Both the position numbers and the translations under genes were made by a program. Positions 25,872-33,692 of a DNA stretch of 64,000 bases are shown piece after piece. A model generated the notes under the pieces. It was given only the letters and a program-made list of their open reading frames with translations. It had not been told where the DNA came from and did no database searches. The first letter of the stretch is position 1. Every line of letters begins with the position of its first letter. Origin of the DNA: G963667675 sp965249215 (GTDB lineage: Bacteria; Chloroflexota; Dehalococcoidia; Lucifugimonadales; UBA3495); assembly GCA_965249215.1 (NCBI GenBank), contig CBDFLN010000002.1, positions 1,922,001 to 1,986,000 of the forward strand, read 5' to 3'.

Positions 25872-26906
25872 ATGATAGCCCGGTTTTTCCGTCTAACTTC
25901 CTTCTGCGTCCTCCAGGCCTCAATGCTGTTGGTCTTGGCGCTTGCTCTTGCGTGCGGGAACGGGGAGACGGCCCCTAAAAGTCCGACCATGGAATCCGTC
26001 ACCGAGGGCCCGGTCATCACCGACGCCCCAGAAAGCCCGGACCTCACCGCCACCCCAGAGGCCACAACCGTCAACGGCTCCCCAACGGATGCGGCTCCCG
26101 TAGCCCAAGAACCAATCGTGCCCATCTTGGCCACCACGGTTTTGGGAGTCGGCGAACAGCGCGTCGCCTTTCTCCTCACCACCTCCCAAGGTCTCGTCAG
26201 AGCCCCCGAAGCCGCGGTCACGTCGGTATTCCTGGGAGATGGTGACGCCGTGGTAGAGGAAAAGCAGGCCGGGTTCCACTTGTGGCCCTACGGCGTCCGT
26301 GGCTCATATTCCACCCAGTTGAACTTCGATCGTCCTGGGTCTTGGCGGTTGGACATCTCGGTCGACGGGCCCGACGGCCCGGGCGACGCTCAGATAATGC
26401 TGGAAGTTGCAGAGGAAACCAGTGTGCCCGGAATAGGCGCCTTACCCCCCTTCAGCGCCAACAAGACCGTTTACACCGTGGACAAGCTGTCGGAGCTGAC
26501 TACCGATTTCACACCGGACCCGGAGCTTTACCAGTTGACCATCCCGGAAGCCCTTATTTCGGGCAAGCCCACCGTCATCGTCTTCGCAACGCCCGCCTTC
26601 TGCACCTCCCCAACCTGCGGGCCCCAGGTGGATACCGTTGCCGAATTAAAGGACCTCTACCGGGATGAAGCCAATTTCATTCACGTCGAACTGTACGACA
26701 ATCCGGAGGAGATCCAAGGGGACCTCGACAAGGGGGAGTTGAGCAGCCTGGTCCACGAATGGGGCTTTAGCTCCATCCCCCACTGGTTCAACGAATCGTG
26801 GACATTTGTGCTGGGCAGCGACGGCCGCATCGCCCAGCGGTTCGAAGCCTTTGCCACTCTTGAAGAACTGGAACAGGCTCTGCTGGCTGCGCTGGACGTG
26901 GCCTAG
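25872..26906 (+). CDS. Lipoprotein with C-terminal thioredoxin-like domain (CX4C)
   Basis: The 344-residue protein starts at ATG 25872, with GAGG eleven bases upstream. The signal peptide ends in the lipobox LALAC, followed by a Pro/Thr/Glu linker. A beta-rich middle domain (about residues 85-190, GVGEQRVAFLLTT, then GSYSTQLNFDRPGSWRLDI) resembles an Ig-like or copper-protein-like fold. The C-terminal thioredoxin-like domain starts around residue 215 and has VIVFATPAFCTSPTCGPQVD, where the pair is C-x4-C rather than CxxC, as in SCO-like or divergent redoxins. It belongs to the same operon as the two DipZ-like lipoproteins, suggesting a joint extracytoplasmic redox or metal-handling role. Confidence 0.8.
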   Translation: MIARFFRLTSFCVLQASMLLVLALALACGNGETAPKSPTMESVTEGPVITDAPESPDLTATPEATTVNGSPTDAAPVAQEPIVPILATTVLGVGEQRVAFLLTTSQGLVRAPEAAVTSVFLGDGDAVVEEKQAGFHLWPYGVRGSYSTQLNFDRPGSWRLDISVDGPDGPGDAQIMLEVAEETSVPGIGALPPFSANKTVYTVDKLSELTTDFTPDPELYQLTIPEALISGKPTVIVFATPAFCTSPTCGPQVDTVAELKDLYRDEANFIHVELYDNPEEIQGDLDKGELSSLVHEWGFSSIPHWFNESWTFVLGSDGRIAQRFEAFATLEELEQALLAALDVA

Positions 26907-27093
26907 CCGCCGGTGTTTGTCAGCGGCCGACGCAAGGGTGTATGGCCGCGTCGCAAAACGGTCTACTACCCACTAGGTTTCCGGGCACCCAACCCCCTGA
27001 TTGTGGGTCAAGCCACCGGGTTGCGGCTGGGGGCAAGGATACTTGAGCACGTCTGGGAGTCATCTTGTAGCAACTGGAATGGAGTTAGTACGT

Positions 27094-27414
27094 CTATCCG
27101 TTGCATGGCGGAATACCCGCCGCTATTAGGTCGGTCTCTTCTGCGCGCCGGGCAGTAGCCCCGGTGTTAACGTGCGCGTGGACATGGGTCGCTCCGTGTC
27201 TTGTGGCGCAGGGCCACCTCTCGTGGCTGGAGAACCTGTCCCGGAAACTGCTTGTCTCACCGATGTAGAGGGCGGTCCAGCCGCCGTCCGGCTCTTGTCG
27301 GGCAAAAATGTAGTTTCCTGCGACATCGTTCCAGTTGCCAGACGGCGAGTACACTTCGTAAACGTAATGAGTGTCGGATCTCCCTACCCATGTGACGGGC
27401 TGCTGGCTAGCCAT
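27094..27414 (-). CDS. GIY-YIG-like small protein
   Basis: This 106-residue protein has NYIFARQE followed about 13 residues later by LYIGETSSFRDRF, resembling the GIY/YIG core with an arginine on the following helix. Next come HERWPCATRHGATHVHAHVN and a conserved-looking end EETDLIAAGIPPCNG, where the glutamate could serve the active site. ATG 27414 was chosen because GGAGG lies seven bases upstream. The start sits one base after the stop of the preceding gene, so the two are almost certainly cotranscribed. GIY-YIG domains are metal-dependent nucleases in repair, homing and restriction; this minimal stand-alone form is not assigned. Confidence 0.7.
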   Translation of the reverse strand: MASQQPVTWVGRSDTHYVYEVYSPSGNWNDVAGNYIFARQEPDGGWTALYIGETSSFRDRFSSHERWPCATRHGATHVHAHVNTGATARRAEETDLIAAGIPPCNG

Positions 27415-27415
27415 A

Positions 27416-28048
27416 TTACAACCTCCGGATTTCGACGGCCTCAACTACCTCCAGCCAGTCGTATATCACCTCTACATAGTCGGAGAACGTAAGTTCATCC
27501 GCGACGAGATCCGTTGCGGAGCATAGGTCTGGTAACACGTCCAAGAAATCCTCATATTCTTGCCAAAGTAGGCTGCCGCTCATAAGACCTGGCCGGACTG
27601 CACTCAACCAATTCCTCACTGCTGTGACCAAAGCCTGCGGGTCCTGGTTGTGCGCCAGCGGATCCTGCCCCGCTATGTCGGATATGAACTTTTGATACCG
27701 GTAGGGTTCACGGTCCAGCACCAAACATTTCTTTTCCTGGTGGACCTGCTCTCCCCACCTTTTTGCACCTAAGAAGACTCCGAGTTCAAAGGGCATATTG
27801 AACCTCGGCAGCTCCGTACTTGGGTCGAGTTCCGTTCGCGAAATGTCGTGGATGCCGAGACCGCACTCATCGATGATGCCCATAATCTTATCAAGACGGT
27901 TTTGGCCAGAGTCGCTGGCTTCTTCCGCGCAGCGAGGGAGGAAGCCGCATTTGTAGATTGCGAACACCATAGCCAGAAACAAGGGGCGGTACTCGCTATC
28001 AAAGGGGCAATTAATGAAGATTTGGTCTTCAGGATCAGCAGCAGGCAC
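27416..28048 (-). CDS. Predicted nucleotide-binding protein of TIR/NDT-like fold
   Basis: The 210-residue protein begins at GTG 28048 after a purine-rich AGGTGATG stretch. It opens with IFINCPFDSEYRPLFLAMVF, then GIHDISRTELD and FNMPFELGVFLGAKRWGE. The arrangement of an early NCPFD strand-loop, a mid-chain acidic ISRxELD and a PFELG glutamate resembles the Rossmann-like nucleosidase/TIR/SLOG superfamily, whose members cleave or sense nucleotides such as NAD. It then has a C-terminal helical segment (DFLDVLPDL and EVIYDWLEVVEAVEI). It is the first gene of a two-gene unit with the GIY-YIG-like protein. Its biochemical role is unproven; a defence function is an inference from fold and pairing. 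Confidence 0.65.
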   Translation of the reverse strand: MPAADPEDQIFINCPFDSEYRPLFLAMVFAIYKCGFLPRCAEEASDSGQNRLDKIMGIIDECGLGIHDISRTELDPSTELPRFNMPFELGVFLGAKRWGEQVHQEKKCLVLDREPYRYQKFISDIAGQDPLAHNQDPQALVTAVRNWLSAVRPGLMSGSLLWQEYEDFLDVLPDLCSATDLVADELTFSDYVEVIYDWLEVVEAVEIRRL

Positions 28049-28654
28049 GGTCGCTCATCACCTGCCGCTTGTGCTACGGGGAAGCCTTGCGGGCGGCAGA
28101 AACCCTTCTGACCGCCTTGCGAATGGCTCCCGTTTTCACAGCGCCGCTCCGTCGCGGTGGGGCAGGGCGTCGCGAACTGGGGCGAGAAGAGGAAGGGGCG
28201 GAGCCGGGGGACTTTGGGGAGAGTCGTCGCGGCATATTAATTGTCCAAGGCTGGTTTGTTCACGCACCTAGCGAGTTGCACCGTACTATACCACAACGAA
28301 TGTGGCTGTTAGCTTAAACGTGGAATCCATTGATCGACGCTCAAGAGGCAATCGGTTGGAACCAATCTACGCCGCCAGTGATTCCGGTTAAACGCCCCCG
28401 TTTTATAGCGGGGCTAGCACAAACTCTTCGTCCCTTCATCCGCGCCTGTCGGATGTCAAGGCCGCCGGCAACCGGTTCGCCCCGCTTGTGCGGCATATTC
28501 CCCTCTGCTAGAATCTTGGCTGTCCCAGGCAGGGTACCCTGGCAACCCCGCTTGAGAGCGTCATAGATACAAGCCGGCCCAGGAGATTTTCCTCATCCTC
28601 GCATATAGGACCCCCTGGACCGTATCTTGAATTCGGCAGTAAGGAGGATCCATC
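28049..28654. other. Intergenic region without recognisable gene
   Basis: About 600 bases lie between the divergent nucleotide-binding gene and the dienelactone hydrolase gene. Open frames here are short and show no family features. No tRNA, repeat or strong promoter was seen. A small hairpin (CCCCG and CGGGG around TTTTATAG, near 28400) is the only structure noticed. Confidence 0.45.
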
Positions 28655-29425
28655 ATGCCGTCATTTTGGGAGAACCTGCGTTTTCCCGGAGAACGGGAGT
28701 TCGACCACCTGGAAGGAATACAGGGTCAGGATATGGCTACCTACGTCAGCCATCCGCCGCCATCGGCGAGCGCCACTTTCCCTGCAGTCATCGTGGTCAT
28801 GGAAGCCTTTGGGGTAGTCCGGCACATCGAAAAGGTCTGCGACCGGTTCGCCCAGGAGGGATACGTGGCGGTGGCCCCGGCCCTCTACCACAGGGACCAC
28901 CCCAACCCCAAGTTGGCCTACGACGACAGGCCGGCTGTAATGCGCTACATGGGAAATCTCAAGGACGATGAAATCGTCACCGACATCAACGTCACCATTG
29001 ACTACCTGCAGAACCAGTTTCCCCGCACCCGCGGCCAGAAAATAGGCATAGTCGGCTACTGCGTGGGCGGCCGCATCACCTACCTGGCAGCCACCAGTTG
29101 CCCCGGACTTAGCGCCGCCTCCGTATACTACGGGGGCAGAATCCTGGCCCCCTTCGGGGACGGCCCCGCTCCCATAGATTTAAGCCACCGGATTCAGATT
29201 CCGGTCATGGGCAACTTCGGGGCCTTGGACGCCAACCCCGCCCCGGACGAAGTGGCCCAGATAGAAGCTAAGCTAAAAGAGGCCGGGGCAACCCACGACT
29301 TCAAGACGTACGCCGACGCCGGCCACGGGTTCAACTGCGAAGACCGGGACAGCTACCACGAGGCATCGGCCAACGATGCCCTCTCCCGCACCCTGTCCTG
29401 GTTCGACAAGTACGTCAAGAACTAG
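28655..29425 (+). CDS. Dienelactone hydrolase family protein
   Basis: The 256-residue alpha/beta hydrolase has the cysteine nucleophile in GYCVGGR (about residues 133-139), acid Asp in FGALDANP and His in DAGHGFNCEDR, the Cys-Asp-His triad of dienelactone hydrolases. AAGGAGG lies ten bases before ATG 28655. Dienelactone hydrolases open lactone rings in chlorocatechol breakdown, but many relatives act on other esters. A second family member is encoded at 45125-45880 on the other strand. No ring-cleavage dioxygenase is adjacent. Confidence 0.9.
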   Translation: MPSFWENLRFPGEREFDHLEGIQGQDMATYVSHPPPSASATFPAVIVVMEAFGVVRHIEKVCDRFAQEGYVAVAPALYHRDHPNPKLAYDDRPAVMRYMGNLKDDEIVTDINVTIDYLQNQFPRTRGQKIGIVGYCVGGRITYLAATSCPGLSAASVYYGGRILAPFGDGPAPIDLSHRIQIPVMGNFGALDANPAPDEVAQIEAKLKEAGATHDFKTYADAGHGFNCEDRDSYHEASANDALSRTLSWFDKYVKN

Positions 29426-29485
29426 GCCGCGGCCGTACCGCCGTCGGCGCCTCCGCCGGCTCTGAAAGGTCGTAACTCGAGGGGG

Positions 29486-29935
29486 TTAGTAAGGGGTGGA
29501 GTTGTCGGGCTCTTCGCCCGGCAACTGTTGCGGCGGTTGGTAGGTATCGTTGAACCTGGCCAGGGCCTCGTCCAGGCGGTCTTTGAACTCCTCGATATTC
29601 TGGGTCGCTATGATAAAGCGGCCCCCGGTGTGCAACCGTACCCTGAGCCGCGCCCCCAGGGGCAGCTCCAACAATTCAAGGTGGGAGATTCCATCGAATG
29701 GAAAGGCCTTCACCCTGGGCCGCCCATACTCTACGACTAAGGCGTTCTGGTAGATGCGGTACCGCTTTGCGGTGGTAAACCAGTTGAATGCCGCCACCAA
29801 CAGGCCCAGTACTATCAGAATGAATTCGCCGCCGACCACGCCAAAGACGGATACGGCAAGGGCCAGCATCAGCGTTATATTCAGCCCAGCCTTGGGCCGA
29901 TCTTCGAAAATTGGCTGATTCTCAAATTGCTCCAT
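29486..29935 (-). CDS. Small membrane protein with PH-like domain
   Basis: The 149-residue protein has a short polar N-terminus and a hydrophobic hairpin at about residues 20-50 (two helices, LMLALAVSVFGVVGGEFILI onward). A beta-rich cytosolic domain follows (YRIYQNALVVEYGRPRVKAF, RLRVRLHTGGRFIIATQNIE), ending in a helix EEFKDRLDEALARFN. This layout is that of bacterial PH-domain (YdbT-like/DUF304) proteins. The function is unknown. It is transcribed convergently with the dienelactone hydrolase gene and divergently from ridA. Confidence 0.7.
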   Translation of the reverse strand: MEQFENQPIFEDRPKAGLNITLMLALAVSVFGVVGGEFILIVLGLLVAAFNWFTTAKRYRIYQNALVVEYGRPRVKAFPFDGISHLELLELPLGARLRVRLHTGGRFIIATQNIEEFKDRLDEALARFNDTYQPPQQLPGEEPDNSTPY

Positions 29936-30038
29936 GCCAGCTATTCTAGCACACCGTTGTACGGCCCAACAGACAGTTTGGCTGCGCGAAAACCTGAACC
30001 TTCTACACCGGTGGCGACGGTCCAGGGCCGGGGGTCTT

Positions 30039-30068
30039 TTGATTCTCGGCGGTACACAGGTATATACT
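30039..30068 (+). promoter_or_regulatory. ridA promoter
   Basis: TTGATT (30039-30044) and TATACT (30063-30068) are 18 bp apart, about 35 bases before the ridA start. The -10 box has one mismatch and the -35 box two. The short leader and good GGAGG site fit direct expression of ridA. Confidence 0.55.
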
Positions 30069-30103
30069 CAGTGGCCTACGAAATCGACCCGGAGGGAGCA
30101 TTC

Positions 30104-30481
30104 ATGGCGTTAGAGCGCATCAATCCGCCCGACCTATTCACACCGACCGGCTATCATCACGTCGTAAAGGACGGCGACACCGTCTACGTTGCTGGCCAGG
30201 TCGGGATCGACAAAGACAGGAACATGGGGGAGGACGCGGCGTCGCAGATAGAACAGACCTTCAAGAATCTAAAGGCCTGCTTAGAGGCTGCTGGTAGCGA
30301 CCTGCAACACCTGAAGAAGCTGACCATCTACCTGGCCCACCGGGAAGACGCTCCCACCTACAGGGAGATCAGGGCGCGATACGTTCCGAACGAGGTTACC
30401 GGCACCGGCACCATAGTCATCGCCGGGCTGGCCGACCCGAAAGTTCGCATCGAAATAGACGCCATCGCCGCCATACCGTGA
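30104..30481 (+). CDS. RidA family protein (reactive enamine/imine deaminase)
   Basis: The 125-residue RidA/YjgF/UK114-type protein has VYVAGQVGID, SQIEQTFKNLKACLEAAG, HLKKLTIYL and the conserved end IEIDAIAAIP. The substrate-binding Arg region is represented by REIRARYV. RidA proteins hydrolyse 2-aminoacrylate and related enamines; some relatives act in catabolic pathways for pyrimidines or aminophenols. ATG 30104 has GGAGG eight bases before it; the frame open upstream to 29927 lacks a plausible start. The next gene, 190 bp on, is a flavin-dependent monooxygenase, a pairing also seen in the Rut pyrimidine pathway. Confidence 0.9.
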   Translation: MALERINPPDLFTPTGYHHVVKDGDTVYVAGQVGIDKDRNMGEDAASQIEQTFKNLKACLEAAGSDLQHLKKLTIYLAHREDAPTYREIRARYVPNEVTGTGTIVIAGLADPKVRIEIDAIAAIP

Positions 30482-30506
30482 GCCTGACATAGCCCAAGTC
30501 CATTAG

Positions 30507-30525
30507 CCCGCAGCCTTGCTGCGGG
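30507..30525 (+). terminator. Hairpin after ridA, no T-tract
   Basis: CCCGCAGC (30507-30514) and GCTGCGGG (30518-30525) make a perfect 8-bp stem 26 bases after the ridA stop. No run of T follows, so it may be a weak or factor-assisted terminator or a processing structure. Confidence 0.35.
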
Positions 30526-30670
30526 CGCTGGCGGCGTGCCTCCCGGCTTGGCACAGGACCGCCGAGAGTCTCGTTCGCCGTATCGTTCCAAGTCTAGCGT
30601 GAACGGGAATCCGTCCAATCGGATGCCGGCATTCCGGGCACAGCCCGAGGCAAGAGATGGAGGGAAGATA

Positions 30671-31840
30671 ATGGGGCTTCCCGAGCGCATGAAGTTCGGA
30701 ATATTCCTTGGGCCCTTTCACCGCGTGGGTGAGAATCCCACCCTGGCTATAGACCGGGACCTGGAACTGGTGCAGTGGCTGGATTACCTGGGGTACGACG
30801 AGGCCTGGATTGGCGAGCACCACAGCGCCGGCTGGGAACTCATCTCGTCGCCCGAGATATTCATCGCCGCAGCCGCAGAACGGACCCGCCACATTAGGCT
30901 GGGCACCGGCGTGGTCAGCCTCCCATACCACCATCCTCTCATGGTGGCCAACCGCATGGTGCAATTGGACCACATGACCCGCGGCCGCGTGATGTTGGGC
31001 GTCGGCCCCGGAGCGCTGCCGGGCGACGCCTACATGATGGGCATAGACCCCACCATCCAGAGGGCCAGGATGGACGAGGCCCTGGGAATAATCCTCCGCC
31101 TGTTCACCGAGACCGAACCCATCACCTACCAAAGCGACTGGTTCGAGCTCAACGAAGCCATGCTGCAGCTCCGGCCCTTCCAAAGGCCCCACATGCCCAT
31201 TGCCGTAGCCGCGGTCCAGAGCCCCGCCGGCGTCGCCTTGGCCGGCAAGTACGGGGCCTCTATCCTCACCATCAACGTTCCCCGTGACCCATCGGTCACC
31301 AAGGAGACCGACTACCACTATTTGTGGAACATCGCCGAAGAATCGGCGGCGGAGCACGGCAAGACGGTGTCGCGAGATGACTGGCGGTTGGTCCTCCCGG
31401 TCCATTTGGCGGAAAGCCGCAAAGAGGCCTTCGAGGACGCCCGGCTCGGCGCAGGTCAATATCACGGAGAGTACTTTATAGAGACCATGGGCCGTCCCCC
31501 GCTGGACTGTCCCCAAGACAAGATAATCGACGTCATGTCCGAGTGGGGCGCGTGGGTTATCGGCACCCCCGACGACTGCATCGCGGCCATAGAGCGTCTG
31601 GCAGAGGTCAGCGGCGGCTTCGGCGGCTTCCTGATCCAGACGGTGGACTGGGCCCCCCGGGAAAAGCTGCTCCACAGCTACGAGTTGCTGGCCCGATACG
31701 TAATGCCCCACTTCCAGGGTTCCGTAGTCGGCACCGCGGCGTCAAACAAGTGGGCCTATGACCGCAAGGAGGGCTTGGTTGCGGGCCGGACCCGCGCGCT
31801 GGACACAGCTAAAGAGGACTGGGCAACCCGTCAAGGCTAG
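30671..31840 (+). CDS. LLM class flavin-dependent oxidoreductase (1)
   Basis: The 389-residue luciferase-like TIM barrel opens with MKFGIFLGPFH, then WIGEHHSAGWELISSP and IRLGTGVVSLPYHHP, and RGRVMLGVGPG, the FMN/F420-binding pattern of bacterial luciferase-like monooxygenases. It is closest in style to limonene- and alkane-monooxygenase-type members. ATG 30671 has GGAGG seven bases upstream; the open frame to 30536 is ignored. The C-terminal region after residue 330 is longer than in minimal members. It is one of three LLM genes within 4 kb. SAR202 Chloroflexota are known for large expansions of such flavoproteins; the substrate is unknown. Confidence 0.9.
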   Translation: MGLPERMKFGIFLGPFHRVGENPTLAIDRDLELVQWLDYLGYDEAWIGEHHSAGWELISSPEIFIAAAAERTRHIRLGTGVVSLPYHHPLMVANRMVQLDHMTRGRVMLGVGPGALPGDAYMMGIDPTIQRARMDEALGIILRLFTETEPITYQSDWFELNEAMLQLRPFQRPHMPIAVAAVQSPAGVALAGKYGASILTINVPRDPSVTKETDYHYLWNIAEESAAEHGKTVSRDDWRLVLPVHLAESRKEAFEDARLGAGQYHGEYFIETMGRPPLDCPQDKIIDVMSEWGAWVIGTPDDCIAAIERLAEVSGGFGGFLIQTVDWAPREKLLHSYELLARYVMPHFQGSVVGTAASNKWAYDRKEGLVAGRTRALDTAKEDWATRQG

Positions 31841-31867
31841 CCTTCGGCTGCCGGCCGGCCTGCAACC

Positions 31868-32953
31868 TTACTTTACCGGCGCTTCCCGGAAGTTGGGCAT
31901 GACTTCGGTAGCGAACATCTCTATAGACCGCAGCGCCTTCTCGTGGGGAAGGCCCGGAAACTCGAACGAGCCAAAGACGTGATTGAACCCCGCCTCCCGG
32001 ATTTGCTCCAGCCGCTCGCTGACTACCTCCGGGGTCCCGAATAACCTTGGCATAGCCGCTTCGCCCCCCAGGTCTCCGCCGCCCTGTGGACCTGCCCAGT
32101 TTTGATAGCCCGGGGGGATTTTGCCGTCTTTGTCCAGCGGCGAGCCTATGGGCACTCCGGCTATTCCGATTGAATCCATGATCCGGGACGCGAAACCCTG
32201 TAGCCTGGCGGGGTCTTGCTCGGCCTCCTCCATCGTCGGCGCAACGTATATCGACTGGTACAACGGAGGGTCAAGATGGGCGTGGGGGCGGCCGAACTCC
32301 TCCATCTTCTCCCGCCACAACCTGATAAGACCCTTGGGCCCCATTCCCACGCTGCCGGACAGGCCTGACGCCAGCACCTGCAACTGCATGTTCCGGCTGG
32401 CCGCAAACTCCACGCTGGCCGGGCTGGCTTGCACCGCCTGGAAGAGGGGCGGGTGGGGCTTCTGCAAGGGTTTGGGCACCACCAAAAGGTCATCGACGTT
32501 GGTGTACTTCCCGTGATAGGTCAGCCTTTCCTCGGTCCATGCCTTGATGATGACGTCGACGCCCTCTTGGAACCGTTCCCTGCTCTCGTTTATGTCGATG
32601 CCCAGTCCCTGAAACTCCTGGCGCTGGTACCCCGCGCCGAGTCCAAGGTCAAACCGGCCTCCGCTGAGGACGTCCAGCATGGCCGCTTCTTCGGCCACCA
32701 ATATGGGGTTGTGCAACGGGAGGACCACTACCGACGTGCCGATGCGAATGCGCCTGGTCCGACCGGCTACCTGGCCCAGGAAGCTCCACATCCCCGATAG
32801 CAGCCCGTGACGCGAGAACCGGTGTTCGCCCAGCCAGGCCTCGTCGATTCCCAGCCGGTCGGCCAGTTCTATCTCCTCCATCGCCTCCCGCAGGGCCTGT
32901 TCCTGCGTACGGCTCTGGTGCCAGGGCACAAGGTGAAAGATACCGAACTTCAT
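31868..32953 (-). CDS. LLM class flavin-dependent oxidoreductase (2)
   Basis: The 361-residue luciferase-like protein starts MKFGIFHLVPWHQ at ATG 32953, nine bases after GGAGG; the more upstream open frame is not supported. It has EAWLGEHRFSRHG, IRIGTSVVVLPLHNP and GGRFDLGLGAGYQ, the usual flavin-binding segments. It ends convergently, 27 bases from the end of LLM gene 1. The two differ clearly in the central part, so they are not a recent duplication. The expected reaction is FMNH2-dependent oxygenation or F420-dependent hydride transfer; which one cannot be told. Confidence 0.9.
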   Translation of the reverse strand: MKFGIFHLVPWHQSRTQEQALREAMEEIELADRLGIDEAWLGEHRFSRHGLLSGMWSFLGQVAGRTRRIRIGTSVVVLPLHNPILVAEEAAMLDVLSGGRFDLGLGAGYQRQEFQGLGIDINESRERFQEGVDVIIKAWTEERLTYHGKYTNVDDLLVVPKPLQKPHPPLFQAVQASPASVEFAASRNMQLQVLASGLSGSVGMGPKGLIRLWREKMEEFGRPHAHLDPPLYQSIYVAPTMEEAEQDPARLQGFASRIMDSIGIAGVPIGSPLDKDGKIPPGYQNWAGPQGGGDLGGEAAMPRLFGTPEVVSERLEQIREAGFNHVFGSFEFPGLPHEKALRSIEMFATEVMPNFREAPVK

Positions 32954-33111
32954 CTTCTTAGACCTCCCCGTGCGGTCCTGAGACCCTTGACCTTTGGGGC
33001 GCGGACGCGGCTTGGGTGCCTGCAAGAGGCCGCAGACCGCCCAGACCGCAAGAATACAACAGGCCTCGGGGCTATTCAAGATTGTGCCCGCACCGTGGGA
33101 GCCCGCGAGCC

Positions 33112-33141
33112 AAAAGAAAAACCCCCGGCGTTCCCGGGGGT
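33112..33141 (-). terminator. Intrinsic terminator of the Cys/His mini-protein gene
   Basis: ACCCCCGG (33121-33128) and CCGGGGGT (33134-33141) pair across a 5-base loop. Read on the minus strand, the stem is followed by TTTTCTTTTG, giving a textbook rho-independent terminator 28 bases past the stop at 33169. Confidence 0.8.
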
Positions 33142-33168
33142 CTTTCCGGCCGGTGGTCTGTCCTTCGA

Positions 33169-33384
33169 CTACTGGTTGATTCGCCCCGCCGGCTGCAAAT
33201 CATGGAAGTCTCTCTCAATCTCGGATACAGAGTTGGCGAACTCCTTGATTTCCCGGCAGTTGCGGCAAGTCCCGGTGCTGGTGGGACCGTTGGCGGTTTC
33301 TATCATCCAATGATGGCGGCACGAAGAGACCAGCTGTTCTTCCAGTATCTCTTCTCTCACCTCTTCATGGAGTATCATGTCCAT
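33169..33384 (-). CDS. Small Cys/His zinc-ribbon-like protein (second copy)
   Basis: The 71-residue protein contains SCRHHWMIETANGPTSTGTC followed by RNCREIKEFANS, the same pattern as the mini-protein at 9204-9464: Cys, His and a later C-xx-C around a GPxSxGTC core. The N-terminus is acidic and helical (EEVREEILEEQL). Several starts are possible (33405, 33384, 33378); a G-rich ribosome site (GGGGGGA) favours 33384 or 33378. It ends in a strong terminator and is a single-gene unit. The function is unknown; a zinc-binding adaptor or regulator is possible. Confidence 0.7.
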   Translation of the reverse strand: MDMILHEEVREEILEEQLVSSCRHHWMIETANGPTSTGTCRNCREIKEFANSVSEIERDFHDLQPAGRINQ

Positions 33385-33692
33385 TCCCCCCCATGGCCCA
33401 TCCACTTCACGGCGGAACCCAATAGCGTCGTCTAGACCTGATTAAAACATAGCCGGGCCTGCGCCATCGGGTCAACAATAATGGATGCAAGTTTTAGGAT
33501 ATTTTAAGCTTTTAACCAAATATGGCGCTTTACTGATCAAACACCCTCAGCGACGGCGGAATTCCCCAGCCGGCTATGCTCAGACACAAAACGGCAGCTT
33601 GCGCCGAGTTGACATTGACCCGGAGCTCGTTTGCAATAGCCCCACCCCAGACCTAGAATTAGACCGCAATCATCCAGGGAGGAAGCGCCGCT

